From DATAEG01 sp963703085 (lineage in GTDB: Bacteria > Actinomycetota > Actinomycetes > Mycobacteriales > Jatrophihabitantaceae), in the NCBI GenBank assembly GCA_963703085.1, contig OY969789.1:3658001-3722000 (forward strand): DNA of 64,000 bases. The letters run 5' to 3'. A program made the position numbers and the translations under genes. Below are positions 7,926 to 17,002 of the stretch, piece by piece (position 1 is the stretch's first letter; every line of letters starts with the position of its first letter). A model generated the notes under the pieces. The model was given only the letters and a program-made list of their open reading frames with translations. It did not search any database and was not told where the DNA came from.

Positions 7926-8491
7926 GTGCGGTAGGCGTGCTGCTCGCGGCCGGCGCGGGCGCGCGATTCGGGCAACCCAAGGCGGAGGTCGTGCTCGATG
8001 GCACCCGGCTGGTCGACCGCGCCGTGGGCGTCTTGCGCGCCGGCGGGTGCGCCGAGGTGATCGCGGTCGTGCGCCCGGGAACCGACGTCGCGCATGCCTG
8101 GGTGGTGCCGAACCCAGCTCCGGAACGGGGCATGTCGTCGTCGCTGCAGTTGGGTCTGGCCGCCGCCGCGCAGACACCCGCGGACGTCGCAGTCGTGTTA
8201 CTGGTCGACCTGCCCGGGGTGGCGGCGGCTGCGGTGCGGGCCGTGATCGATCGGCACGCTGCGGGTGCCACCGTGGTGGCTGCCAGCTATGCCGGCACCC
8301 GCGGGCATCCGATCGCATTCGACCGGTCGACCTGGCCGGACGTCGCCGCGATCGCCCACGGCGACAAGGGCGCACGTGGGTACCTCGCCGCGCATCCTGA
8401 CCTGGTGAGTGAGGTCGCATGTGACGGGGCGGCGCACGACGTCGACACACCGGAAGATCTGCAGACATGGCTAGCCCTGCGCCGGCAGTGA
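7922..8491 (+). CDS. MobA-like nucleotidyltransferase (MocA/CoxI-type, probable molybdopterin cytidylyltransferase)
   Basis: A 189-residue NTP_transf_3 protein with the nucleotide-binding loop LLAAGAGARFGQPKAEV near residue 7 and a conserved metal-binding Asp in LLVDLPGV near 99. The nearest functional class is the MocA family that attaches CMP to molybdopterin for xanthine-dehydrogenase-type enzymes. It is coupled to ribH (GTGA overlap) and overlaps ltrA by 25 bp, so it rides on the flavin transcript. A molybdenum hydroxylase of the class that uses molybdopterin cytosine dinucleotide lies 10 kb away (18493–22293), so service to it is plausible. The substrate is not provable from sequence. 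Confidence 0.75.
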   Translation: MSAVGVLLAAGAGARFGQPKAEVVLDGTRLVDRAVGVLRAGGCAEVIAVVRPGTDVAHAWVVPNPAPERGMSSSLQLGLAAAAQTPADVAVVLLVDLPGVAAAAVRAVIDRHAAGATVVAASYAGTRGHPIAFDRSTWPDVAAIAHGDKGARGYLAAHPDLVSEVACDGAAHDVDTPEDLQTWLALRRQ

Positions 8492-9591
8492 CCGATCCGG
8501 CGGCCGAGCGCCGGGTCAGCTGGGCGGAGCTGTTCTTCGACCTGGTCTTCGTCTTCGCCGTCACCGAGGTCGCGGCGTTGCTGCACACCGAGCAGACGTG
8601 GAGCGGACTGGCCCGCGCGGTCGTGGTGTTCGTCCCGATCTATTGGACGTGGGTCGGCGCCACCATGCGGGTCAACGTGCTCGGTGCAGACGCGGCGAGC
8701 ACCAGGGTGTGGCTCTTCGCAGTCGCCTTCGGCGGGCTAGTGATGGCGCTGGCGGTACCCGGTGCGTACCACTCGCGGGCGTTGCTGCTGGCCTTGGCAT
8801 ATTGGGCGTCGCGGACCGTGCTGGCCCTGACCGTGGTGACCCGTGGCCGCCTCGGCTGGCACCCGTACTCGGTGAGCGTCGTGCTGACCGGTCCGCTGCT
8901 GGTCATCGGGGCGCTCGTGCACGGCAGCGGCCAGTTGATCGTCTGGGCAGTCGCCGCGCTGTTGGACCTGTCCACGCCGACGGTGTTGCGCAGTCGGATG
9001 CGGGGCATGCACTTCCATGCAGCTCATCTGGCCGAACGGTTCGGCCTGTTCCTGCTCATCGCACTCGGTGAATCAGTCGTTGCGGTAGGCGCGCCGGCGG
9101 CGTCGGCCGAACACATCGACTGGAGTGTGCTTGCTGCGGTCGCGGTCGCCTTCGTGCTCACGGCGGGACTCTGGTGGGTGTACTTCCACTTCGCCGCCGA
9201 CGCCATGCGGCACGCACTGGCTACCGCCCAGGTACAACTCGACATCGCCCGACACGTCCTCTCCTATGGCCACTTCGTTTTCATCGCCACGGTGATCACC
9301 ATCGGCGTCGGGATGCGCGAGGTGATCGGCGACCCGGGCGCGCGGCTCAGCTGGGGCGTCGTGGCGTTGCTGTTCGGTGGCTGCGCGGCGTATCTGGCCA
9401 CCTTCGGTTACACGAGATGGGAGATGTTCCGAAAGATCTCGTGGACGCGCCTGGCCGGGTCGGCCGCAGTGCTGATCGTGCTGCCGTTGGCCCGGTTCGT
9501 GCCGGGCCTCGCCTCGTTGGCGATTCTCGCTCTCGTGCTGGCAGCGCTGAACTGCTGGGAGTTCTGGCGAGTACGTACCGGCCGCAACTGA
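8467..9591 (+). CDS. Low temperature requirement protein A (LtrA) family membrane protein
   Basis: A 374-residue protein with roughly ten hydrophobic segments. The N-terminal signature RRVSWAELFFDLVFVFAV is typical of the LtrA family, which was first noted in Listeria for growth in the cold; the biochemical role is unknown. The family motif AERFGLFLLIALGESVVAVG is present near residue 189. It starts inside the preceding MobA-like gene and ends 45 bp before the convergent DUF1116 gene. Confidence 0.9.
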   Translation: MASPAPAVTDPAAERRVSWAELFFDLVFVFAVTEVAALLHTEQTWSGLARAVVVFVPIYWTWVGATMRVNVLGADAASTRVWLFAVAFGGLVMALAVPGAYHSRALLLALAYWASRTVLALTVVTRGRLGWHPYSVSVVLTGPLLVIGALVHGSGQLIVWAVAALLDLSTPTVLRSRMRGMHFHAAHLAERFGLFLLIALGESVVAVGAPAASAEHIDWSVLAAVAVAFVLTAGLWWVYFHFAADAMRHALATAQVQLDIARHVLSYGHFVFIATVITIGVGMREVIGDPGARLSWGVVALLFGGCAAYLATFGYTRWEMFRKISWTRLAGSAAVLIVLPLARFVPGLASLAILALVLAALNCWEFWRVRTGRN

Positions 9592-9636
9592 AGGTGCCTC
9601 GTACGACGCCGGTCAGGGCGAGCGAAACCCGAAGGT

Positions 9637-11013
9637 CTATCCCGGCACGCGGCCGGCGAGGGCGGCCAGCGCCTTCGGGAAGATCTCGGCCGGCGGGTTG
9701 ACCAAGCCGGCGCCCACCTGGCCGGTCCCGGCGACGCGGCCGGCCATCCCGGTGTTGATCTGCGGCAAGATGCCGGTGCGCACCACGGCCGTCACGTCGA
9801 TGCCCAATGGGGTGCCCCGGAAATCCAGTGCCGGGATGGCAAACCGCTCGTGCTCGCCGAGCGTGATCTCGTACATCCGCTTGGTGTGCGCGACCGCTTC
9901 CGGCGCGCTGCCGCCGACGAACCGGACGATGGCCGGCGCGGCCGCCATGGCGAAACCGCCCAACCCGCAGGTCTCGGTGATCGCGGAGTCGCCGATGTCG
10001 GGGTTGGCGTCGTCGGGGCCGTAGCTACCGAGGTAGAGCCCGTCCGGGGTCTGCGCCGGGCCGGTGAACCACTCATCTGCCGTTCCGGCCACCTGGATGC
10101 CGAAGTCGGTGCCGTTGCGCGACATGGCGACGACCATCGTCGCGCCGCCGATGCCGCGAGCCGCGTCGAGGGCGAGCTTGCACGCGGGCATCGCCAGGTT
10201 GAGGAAGAAGTGATCGTTGCCGCCGATGAAGCGCACTACATCGGCAATGTCCTGCGACGGTGCGCCGCTCTCGACCATGGCCGGGACAAGGTCGCGCAGC
10301 AGCATGAGGGTGCCGGCCCGGTTGCGGTTGTGCGCCTCGTCGCCCATCTGCACCATCTGGGCCAGTACCGCGGTGACGTCCAGCCGGCCGTGCCGGCGCA
10401 CCGCGGTCTGCAGCAGCGGGCCGAGCACGTCAGCCATCCAGTGCAGCCGAGTGAGCACCTCCGGGGAGTACGCGCCGTAGCGCAGCACCGCACCGAGGCC
10501 CTCGTTCAGCGTGCAATAGCTGCGCGCGCCGGTCTGCGGGTCTTCGAGCACGAACATCCACATCGACGGCGAAACGACTCCGGCCATCGGACCGACCGCG
10601 TGGTGATGGTGGCACGGGTCGAGTGAGACGCCGCGGCCGCCGGCGAACAGCGAAGCGGCGTCGTCCGGGTCGTCGACGAGCCCTTCGTATCCGGCGGCTC
10701 CGAGCAGCGCACCGCGCAGCGGGCCGGAGGCGCGCTCCCAGCCGATGGGCGGCCCGGCGTGCAGGAATTGACCGCGCTGCAGCCCGATCGCTTCGGCTGC
10801 CGGGAGGACGTCAACGAGCTCGGCCCGAACGGCGTTGACCCGGCGCACCGCCTCCGCGTTCGCGCCCGCGCGGCGCGGATCGCCCAGCACGGTGGCGAGA
10901 TCGATCGCGGTGCCCGGCATCGGTGGCTGCCAGTCCACCACCTCGACATCGGCACCCTGGCCACGCAGCGAGTCGGCGAACAGCTCCACACCTGCCGAGA
11001 CAAATCGGGTCAT
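9637..11013 (-). CDS. allG: DUF1116 protein, AllG/YlbE-like subunit of an oxamate-type carbamoyltransferase
   Basis: A 458-residue DUF1116 protein with typical stretches such as HAGPPIGWERASGPLRGAL near residue 87, GMAGRVAGTGQVGAGLVNPP near the C-terminus and MSRNGTDFGIQVAG. In Escherichia coli the homologue YlbE works with FdrA and YlbF in the oxamate carbamoyltransferase AllFGH, which splits oxalurate with phosphate to oxamate and carbamoyl phosphate. Here all three partners form one leftward operon, and the start overlaps the stop of the FdrA gene (ATGA). No allantoin genes are nearby; barbiturase and carbamate kinase are in the same island, so the substrate may be ureidomalonate instead. 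Family sure, substrate inferred. Confidence 0.85.
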   Translation of the reverse strand: MTRFVSAGVELFADSLRGQGADVEVVDWQPPMPGTAIDLATVLGDPRRAGANAEAVRRVNAVRAELVDVLPAAEAIGLQRGQFLHAGPPIGWERASGPLRGALLGAAGYEGLVDDPDDAASLFAGGRGVSLDPCHHHHAVGPMAGVVSPSMWMFVLEDPQTGARSYCTLNEGLGAVLRYGAYSPEVLTRLHWMADVLGPLLQTAVRRHGRLDVTAVLAQMVQMGDEAHNRNRAGTLMLLRDLVPAMVESGAPSQDIADVVRFIGGNDHFFLNLAMPACKLALDAARGIGGATMVVAMSRNGTDFGIQVAGTADEWFTGPAQTPDGLYLGSYGPDDANPDIGDSAITETCGLGGFAMAAAPAIVRFVGGSAPEAVAHTKRMYEITLGEHERFAIPALDFRGTPLGIDVTAVVRTGILPQINTGMAGRVAGTGQVGAGLVNPPAEIFPKALAALAGRVPG

Positions 11014-12478
11014 GCCACTGCCCCCTCGAGCAGCTCGACGGCACGGCGCGCGGCCTGCGCGTTCGAGACGAACACCTCGGCGCCGACATCAGCGAGCACT
11101 CGTGCCTGCTGCTCGATACCTTGCGGGTCGCCGCGCGTTCCGACGAGCACGACAACCACCGGAAGGATCCGCCGGGCAGCGTGTCGGGCGGCTTCGACGG
11201 CCTCGGCGAGGGGCGGTCCAGGGTCGGGATGGGCACCGTGGCCGAGCACGAGATCGAGCAGTAGTACACCGCAACTCGGGTCGGCCGCTTCGTCGGCGAT
11301 GCGCTGCATCCGCAGGGTGGGGTCGATCATCGGATGTGGACGCCCCCGGGTCAACGCGTCGTCGCCGAAGTCGATCATCAGGTGGGCGTCGGCGCGCAGG
11401 TCGGCGGGTAACGCCCACTCGGCACGTAACGGGATGTTCGAGCGCACCGCGCCCAGCGCTGCCGACGCGATCAGCATCGCCTCGTCGCACAGAGTGCCAC
11501 CGGTGAACAGTCCACGCAGCGAACCGGGCACCGGATCCAGCTGTCGGATGCCCCACTGCGGCCACTCGGGTGGTGGCTGACCCAGGTCGGCGAGCACAGC
11601 CTCGGTCGTCGCGGTGAGATCAGGTTCGCCGGCGCCGAGCAACGCGAACCGCACCGGGGTGGCCAGCTGCTCCGCTTCGGCACGCAGCTGCGCGGCCGTT
11701 GCCGGGTCAGGCGGTTTGGACAGCACCAGGATCTGCTCGGTCGCCGGATCGGCGTCCAGTCGACGCAGCGCCGCGCGGGTGGACCTGCCGGCGACTGCGC
11801 TCGACAGGTCCCGGCCACCGACACCGAGCACGGCGCTCACCCCGACGCCGGCGGTGTCGAGCAACGAACTCACCTGCTGCGCGCCGGTGCCGGATGCGGC
11901 GACGAGGCCGATCGGGCCGGCCCGGAGCACGTTCGCGAAGCCGAGCCCGAAACCGTCTACGACCGCGGTACCGCAGTCGGGTCCCATCACCAGCACGCCA
12001 TGGTCGGCGGCGGCGTCCTTCAGCCGGACTTCCTGCTCGACCGGGACGTTGTCGGAGAAGATCATCACGTCGCAGCCGGCCTGCACGCGCGTCCCAGGCT
12101 TCGGTGAAAGCGTGTTCGCCCGGCACTGACACCAGCGACAGTGTGGCTGCGGCCGTGGCGCAGTGCGGCACGCACCGTGCGAGCGGGCTGGTCGACCGCG
12201 GCCGGGCCGGCGGAGGTCGGCTGCCAGGCGGTATCGGCTGTCGCGAGCGCGCCGGCGAGGGACGCCTCGTCGGCAGCCCGGATCGCCACCACCAGGTCGT
12301 TCGGGCCGCAGTCCGGCGCGGTGAAGCCCATCCCGGTCAGCAGATCGAGGTTGAGCGGGGTGGCCATCGCGATCAGCGCGGCCTCGACGCCCGGTCCGGC
12401 CGCCACGCGCTGGCTGACCAGCATCAGCGTGACGGAGTCGGCATAGGCGCCGACCCGGACGTCGACGTACTCCGTCAC
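11010..12478 (-). pseudogene. allF: FdrA/AllF-like carbamoyltransferase subunit, interrupted by two frameshifts
   Basis: FdrA-type protein with two CoA-ligase-like domains. Homology runs through three frames. The N-terminal part (from GTG 12478, VTEYVDVRVGAYADSVTLM) is in frame to about 12160. The FdrA stretch LSLVSVPGEHAFTEAWDA is read in a second frame at about 12159–12089. The rest (QAGCDVMIFSDNV, then MGPDCGTAVVDG and LIDFGDD regions) is in a third frame from 12086 to 11010. Each junction needs skipping one base. The conserved middle segment shows the lesions are recent, or sequencing errors, or recoding sites. If it is read as is, the C-terminal 358 codons could start at GTG 12086. It starts 19 bp after the DUF2877 gene and overlaps allG by ATGA. 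Confidence 0.8.
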
Positions 12479-12497
12479 GGCCGGACCACCGGCGCGC

Positions 12498-13361
12498 TCA
12501 TGCGCTGCTCGTCGGGCCGAGCGCGGCGGAGAAGCCGGCGGCCAGCGCCGCGCCGGACGTGTGCCCGATCGCCAGTACGTCTTCCCAGGCGTGCTCGACG
12601 TCCCGGCGCCCGGCGAGCGAGTCGAGCAGCCGCAGCAGCGGCGGTACCGCATGACCCGAGGCGGCGTACTCGAGCAGCTGTCCGGAGAGGGTGGTGGTCG
12701 AACGCGGGCTGCGCGTGCCGATCTCGCGGCGCAGCTGCTCGCCGATCGCTTCCGGCGCCAGCCCGGCAGCGGCGGCGGTGAGGTAGCCGCACAGGGCGTC
12801 GTCGCCGGCTGGGGTGAGCCCCGGCCCGCCGCCGAGCAATGCCTCGACCGCGCGCACCAGCAGCGGTCCGCCAGCACCCACCAGCTGCAGTGCGCGCAAC
12901 TGGGCGTCTGTCAGCCCGGTCTGTGCCGGGGAGAGCGCGGCTGCTGACCGCGTCACGAACTCAACGGCGGCGTCGTCGAGAGCTGCGCATTGGGGGACCG
13001 CTGTCTCGAACTGCCCGGAGACCGCCACGTCGAGCCCGTCCAGTCGCAGCATGCCCGCGCCGACGACCGCCGTGCCGCGCGCACCGCCGAGTGGCAGTCG
13101 CGCGGCGGGGGTCTGCAGCACGACCGCGCACGGCAGCGCGACCGCGTCCCGGGAGACGACTGCCACGATTGCTCCGTCGGGCAGGCTCAGGTAGGCGGCG
13201 GCTGGGGAGGTGCCGACCACGTGGGCCCGGCGGACCGGCCCGAAGATCCGCGCCGAGACCGCGGCGGCGGTCCGGCCGGACACCCGCAGTGCCTGGTCGA
13301 GGCGGCGGACGTGCTGCGGTGCGGTTGCCGCGGCGCCGGCCGGCCCAGCAGACAGCGTCAT
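12498..13361 (-). CDS. allH: DUF2877 protein, AllH/YlbF-like carbamoyltransferase subunit
   Basis: A 287-residue DUF2877 protein. The family hallmark GGGPGLTPAGDDALCGYL lies near residue 180. It is the third partner of FdrA and DUF1116 proteins in AllFGH-type oxamate carbamoyltransferases. It is the first gene of the leftward operon, and its ATG is only 36 bp from the divergent pucR-type gene. A TATCGT box lies 8 nt before the ATG on the minus strand, so the mRNA may be almost leaderless. Confidence 0.85.
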   Translation of the reverse strand: MTLSAGPAGAAATAPQHVRRLDQALRVSGRTAAAVSARIFGPVRRAHVVGTSPAAAYLSLPDGAIVAVVSRDAVALPCAVVLQTPAARLPLGGARGTAVVGAGMLRLDGLDVAVSGQFETAVPQCAALDDAAVEFVTRSAAALSPAQTGLTDAQLRALQLVGAGGPLLVRAVEALLGGGPGLTPAGDDALCGYLTAAAAGLAPEAIGEQLRREIGTRSPRSTTTLSGQLLEYAASGHAVPPLLRLLDSLAGRRDVEHAWEDVLAIGHTSGAALAAGFSAALGPTSSA

Positions 13362-13383
13362 GACATCAGACGATAACTAGGGC

Positions 13384-13402
13384 ACCATCGGCACCTGATG
13401 GT
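13384..13402. promoter_or_regulatory. Inverted repeat between the divergent allH and pucR genes (candidate operator)
   Basis: ACCATC and GATGGT are separated by 7 bp, inside and just beyond the 36-bp divergent gap, overlapping the chosen pucR ATG. Both divergent promoters must fit here, so a regulator bound to this site would affect both. PucR-family regulators usually bind near their own divergent targets. A 6-bp arm can occur by chance, so this is only a candidate. Confidence 0.3.
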
Positions 13403-15137
13403 CAGTGTTGCCAATGATCGGGGCGATCCGGTGCGGAAGTTGCCACACGAGCAGTCCTTCGGCACCTCGCTGGCGGACGTGCTCAAAGCCCGCACGCTGC
13501 GCAGCAGCACAGTGCTGGCCGGCCGCGGTGGTCTGCGCCGGCCGGTGCGCACGCTGAACGTGATGGAGGTGGCCGATGTGCTGCCGTGGGTCAAAGCGGA
13601 TCAGCTCCTGCTGACCACCGGTTTCCCGCTGGTCACCGACGGCGAGCTGGACGTGCAGCGGGTGGAGCACCTGCTCGGAGATCTCGACGCGGCAGGCGTG
13701 ACCGGGCTGGCCGTCAAGCTCGGCCCCTACCTCAGCGAGCTGCCCGGCTCGGTCATCGCAGAGGCCGATCGACTCGACTTCCCGCTCATCGGGCTGCCCG
13801 CCGACTTCGTGTTCGGCGATGCCATGGCGGAGGTGCTGGCCGGCTTGCTCGATCAGCAGTCCGCCGCGGCCGCCCGGGTCGAGGAGATGCACCGTGCGCT
13901 GGAGTCCATCGTCCTTGCCGGCGGCCAGCTGCCGCAGGTCACCGCCGAGGTAGCGCGTGCGCTGGACGCGGCCGTGCTGGTCACCACACCCGACGGGCGG
14001 GTGCTTGCCGCGGCCGGCGCTGAGTCGTTGACCGAGGCGTTGCTGGAGCTGCCCTTGTTCGACCCAACCGGGCGGCTGCTCGTCGAGCGCGTCCAGGACG
14101 GCGTCACGTCGATCGACGCGCTCACCGCAGCGTCCACGGAGCGCGCTGAGCTGGCGGCCGCTCCGGTGATCGCCGGTGGTTTCGAGCACGGGCGCATCGT
14201 GGCCTACACCGCGGCCGGCGGTTTCGCGCAGTTCGGGGCGCGCCCGGTCGAGGCGCTCGAGCGGGCCGCCGGGGTGGTCGCGCTGGTCATCACCCGCGAG
14301 ATCGCAGTCGCCGCGGTGGAATCGAAATACCGCGGAGACTTCCTCCGCGACGCGCTCGCCGGCCTGGGCGGCTCGCCGTCGCAGGTGCGCGAGCACTGCG
14401 CGTTGTTGGATTGGGACGTCGACCGACCGATGGTGATCGTGGTGGCCACGCTGGACCCCACCGAGGCGGATACGGGTCCGGTCGCGGCACCAGGCCGATC
14501 TCTGCCGCTGCGCTCCGTGCAGGAACGCTTCGCCGCGGCGTGGGAGCAGGTGGTGCACGCCCGCGACAAGGCGGCACCGGTCGTCGGATTCAGCACTGAG
14601 GTCGTCTGCCTGCTGCCGGTCGACGGGGTCGACGACGTGGCCGGCGCCGTCAGTGCCGTCGTCGCGGCGGTCGCCGGTGACCGGGGCGGCGGCCGTCGCT
14701 CGTTCTGTACCGGGGTGAGCAGAGTCATCAGCGATCCCGGCGGATGGCCGACCGGCTACCAACAGGCCCGCAAGGCGGTGTCCATCGGCCGACGGGTACA
14801 CGGCGACGCCACGATCACGCACTTCGACGCGCTCGGTGTGCACCGCTTGCTGTCCCTGGTGCCGGAGCCGGCCGAACTGCGCGCCTTCGCCAGCGAAGTG
14901 CTGGGCGACCTGGCCGAAGACACCGCCGAAATGGCCGACCTGCGATTGACTCTGCAGACCCTGCTGGACACCAACCTGAACGTCGCGGAAACCGCCCGCT
15001 CACTGCACTTCCACTACAACACGCTGCGCTATCGCATCGGCAAGTTGGAACGGCTGGTCGGACCGTTCACGACGGACGCGCACCTGCGCCTGGACGTCGC
15101 GCTGGCGCTGCAAGTCGTCCAGATGAAGGGTTTGTGA
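13398..15137 (+). CDS. PucR-family transcriptional regulator
   Basis: A 579-residue regulator of the PucR/CdaR type. It has an N-terminal PucR sensing domain (TSLADVLKARTLRSSTVLAG onward, with VMEVADVLPWVKADQLLLTTG), a middle CdaR GGDEF-like domain (about 300–450) and a C-terminal HTH_30 DNA-binding helix-turn-helix, LNVAETARSLHFHYNTLRYR near residue 530. Bacillus PucR controls purine catabolism, and family members often respond to ureides or nucleobases. It stands between the carbamoyltransferase operon and the uracil permease/molybdenum hydroxylase genes, so it is the likely island regulator. An in-frame GTG at 13431 is an alternative start. Confidence 0.92.
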   Translation: MVSVANDRGDPVRKLPHEQSFGTSLADVLKARTLRSSTVLAGRGGLRRPVRTLNVMEVADVLPWVKADQLLLTTGFPLVTDGELDVQRVEHLLGDLDAAGVTGLAVKLGPYLSELPGSVIAEADRLDFPLIGLPADFVFGDAMAEVLAGLLDQQSAAAARVEEMHRALESIVLAGGQLPQVTAEVARALDAAVLVTTPDGRVLAAAGAESLTEALLELPLFDPTGRLLVERVQDGVTSIDALTAASTERAELAAAPVIAGGFEHGRIVAYTAAGGFAQFGARPVEALERAAGVVALVITREIAVAAVESKYRGDFLRDALAGLGGSPSQVREHCALLDWDVDRPMVIVVATLDPTEADTGPVAAPGRSLPLRSVQERFAAAWEQVVHARDKAAPVVGFSTEVVCLLPVDGVDDVAGAVSAVVAAVAGDRGGGRRSFCTGVSRVISDPGGWPTGYQQARKAVSIGRRVHGDATITHFDALGVHRLLSLVPEPAELRAFASEVLGDLAEDTAEMADLRLTLQTLLDTNLNVAETARSLHFHYNTLRYRIGKLERLVGPFTTDAHLRLDVALALQVVQMKGL

Positions 15138-15147
15138 GCAGTACCGG

Positions 15148-16543
15148 TCAGAACGGTGGCGGGTCCGGGTCGTCGGACGAGGGCTGGCTCGAGGCGGCGG
15201 GCGGCTGGCGCGGATCGTGCCGGTCGGCTGTCTCGGGCTCGATGGTGGTCGGTAGTGGCGGGGGTTTGGTGCGGTAGGTGTGGCCGGTGGGGCTGGTCCA
15301 GAGGGTGGATCCGTCGGGTTGTCGTTGCGGTTGCCAGTGCGTGAGGTGTTTGCAGCGGTGATGCCGCCGGCACAGCGGGTGCAGGTTGCCTTCGCAGGTG
15401 GGTCCGCCGTCTCTTCGCTGCGGTGAGGTGGTCGAGGTCGCAGGCGACGGCGGGGCGGGTGCAGGAGGCGAAGGTGCAGGTTTGGTCGCGGGCGATGATG
15501 AACGCCGCTAACCGGGCCGGCGGCCGATACGTCCTCGCTGCCGTAGTCCAGCAGCCGGCCGTGGTCGTCGGTGAGCAATCGCCGCCACGTGCCGGTGTCA
15601 TCTGTCGCGATGCGCCGGGCCATCGCCGCGGGGATCGGGCCGTACCCGGCCAACTCAGCCGGCTGCTCATCCAACCCCAACAAGGTGGATGCGGCGACGG
15701 TGAGTTGCACCGCCGGCCGCGCCCCATGCCGACGCGTCAGGGCGGGGTCGGCCAGGGCGGAGTCGGCCAGGGTGACCAACGCATCCGCGCGACGCTGATC
15801 CGCCGACCGGCTGTCACCGCCGTTGCCGAAGATCGTCTCTGCAGGCGAGGGCGTCGATCGCGGTCAGCACCGTGGCCGCCCCGTCGGCCGGGAGGTAGGC
15901 CCACAGCTGCGCCATGCCGTGCAGGTCGGGGGTGCACACCACCCGCCGCTGCTCCACCGCGTCGGCATGCCGCTCCTGCTCACCCTTCGGGTCCAGCAGC
16001 AGGACCGCCCGCGTCACCGAGGCCCGGAACTGGCTGACCGTCTGCTCCGCACCCCGGTCGAGTACTCGTTCCTCGACAGCGCGGGCGATGTCGGGGTCGA
16101 GGCCCATGACGGCCGAGGCGAGCAGCTCGGCGTGCCGGGCGGTGATGTCCCCGGCCCGCAACGCGGCCAGCGTGGCTTGCAGGGTGGTGGTGAGGATCTC
16201 GGCGCGGTGCACGTGGGTGGCGGCGGTGGCCGGGGCGATGCGCAGTACCGCGGCGATCTCCTGGACCGACCACTTCTCGTTGCTCGGGTCGTCCCGGGAG
16301 ATCGCCGCCAACAACTCGATCTGCCGGGCCGCGTCGAACCCGGCCTGCCGGCGCAGCACCACCAGCAGATCGACTCGACCGATATCCGACAGACTCGAGA
16401 GCTTCGCGAACTGGGCAGCGTGCACCGAATCCGGGCGTCGGCGCCAGCTCGGCCAGGGCGGCGATGGAGTCGTCGGGGAGGGTCAGCACATCGATCGGCG
16501 ACGGCACATACCCCTCGCTATCGCCGTGCTCCCCGTTGTGCAT
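15148..16543 (-). pseudogene. DUF222/HNH endonuclease family protein (13E12-type), broken by four frameshifts
   Basis: A recognisable DUF222-HNH protein spread over shifting frames. It begins with MHNGEHGDSEGYVPSPIDVL, shifts near 16430 into the frame with AAQFAKLSSLSDIGRVDLL (DUF222 core), shifts near 15845 into ETIFGNGGDSRSADQRRAD, shifts near 15538 into AAFIIARDQTCTFASC, and shifts near 15413 into EGNLHPLCRRHHRCKHLTHW, ending at 15148. The HNH residues survive across frames. These genes are multicopy in many actinobacteria and often decay. It interrupts the island between the regulator and the permease. Confidence 0.85.
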
Positions 16544-16606
16544 GACCCAATTCTAGGTCGAGGCACCGACAATTTCGGGCTATCCACAGACCCAATGTCG
16601 AAGAGA

Positions 16607-16629
16607 TTTGCCTTATCGGATAAGGCAAA
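16607..16629. promoter_or_regulatory. Perfect 23-bp palindrome (operator-like)
   Basis: Two 11-bp arms (TTTGCCTTATC and its exact complement) flank a single central G. It lies 64 bp before the start of the DUF222 pseudogene and about 370 bp before the permease start. Such a tight symmetric site is typical of a dimeric regulator's operator, but it could also belong to the decayed gene. No second copy was noticed in the window. Confidence 0.4.
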
Positions 16630-16674
16630 ACCGCCCGAGCGAGCGCAACGAAACCAACTGACCGCAGGACCGAA

Positions 16675-16840
16675 GCGAGAACCGCACCCGACAACGCAAC
16701 CAGAAACCCACGCATCCGTTGCTGCCCGTAGTAAACCATGCGAGCGGGAACAGCAACCCGACAACGCAACCAGAGCCCTCCCGCCCCGTCGCTGCCCGTA
16801 GTAAACCGAACCGAGCCGGAACCGCAACCCGATCCCGCAC
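16675..16840. repeat. Imperfect 70-bp tandem repeat, just over two copies
   Basis: The blocks ACCCGACAACGCAACCAGA and GCTGCCCGTAGTAAACC recur with a 70-bp period (for example 16721 and 16791), and a third, degraded copy starts near 16811. Together with the palindrome at 16607 this fills most of the 459-bp gene-free stretch 16544–17002. I see no credible gene in that stretch; its short minus-strand ORFs are products of the repeat. The permease ribosome site GGGAGG sits at its right end. Confidence 0.7.
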
Positions 16841-17002
16841 CACACCGAGGGTGTCCGGTGCGCCACCCAGTACGGCGTTCTTCGTCAACACTGCACAGTG
16901 CCGCGGACACCGCGCCGGTCCTAGCCTCCGGAATCCTCAGGTCCGCGCGGTGCGCCCGGTCTGCAGTTCGGCGTGCACCGCCACCGTCCAGGGAGGACGC
17001 GC

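Noticed and set aside
9850..10626. 258-codon plus-strand ORF opposite the DUF1116 gene
   Set aside because: Shadow frame of a well-supported minus-strand gene, with no domain or ribosome site.
9637..16543. Poor sequencing quality as a general explanation for frameshifts
   Set aside because: All six frameshifts fall in two genes, while every other long gene in 64 kb is intact; errors confined to these two loci remain possible and are flagged.
16675..16840. CRISPR array
   Set aside because: Only two to three imperfect 70-bp units without distinct spacers and no cas genes.
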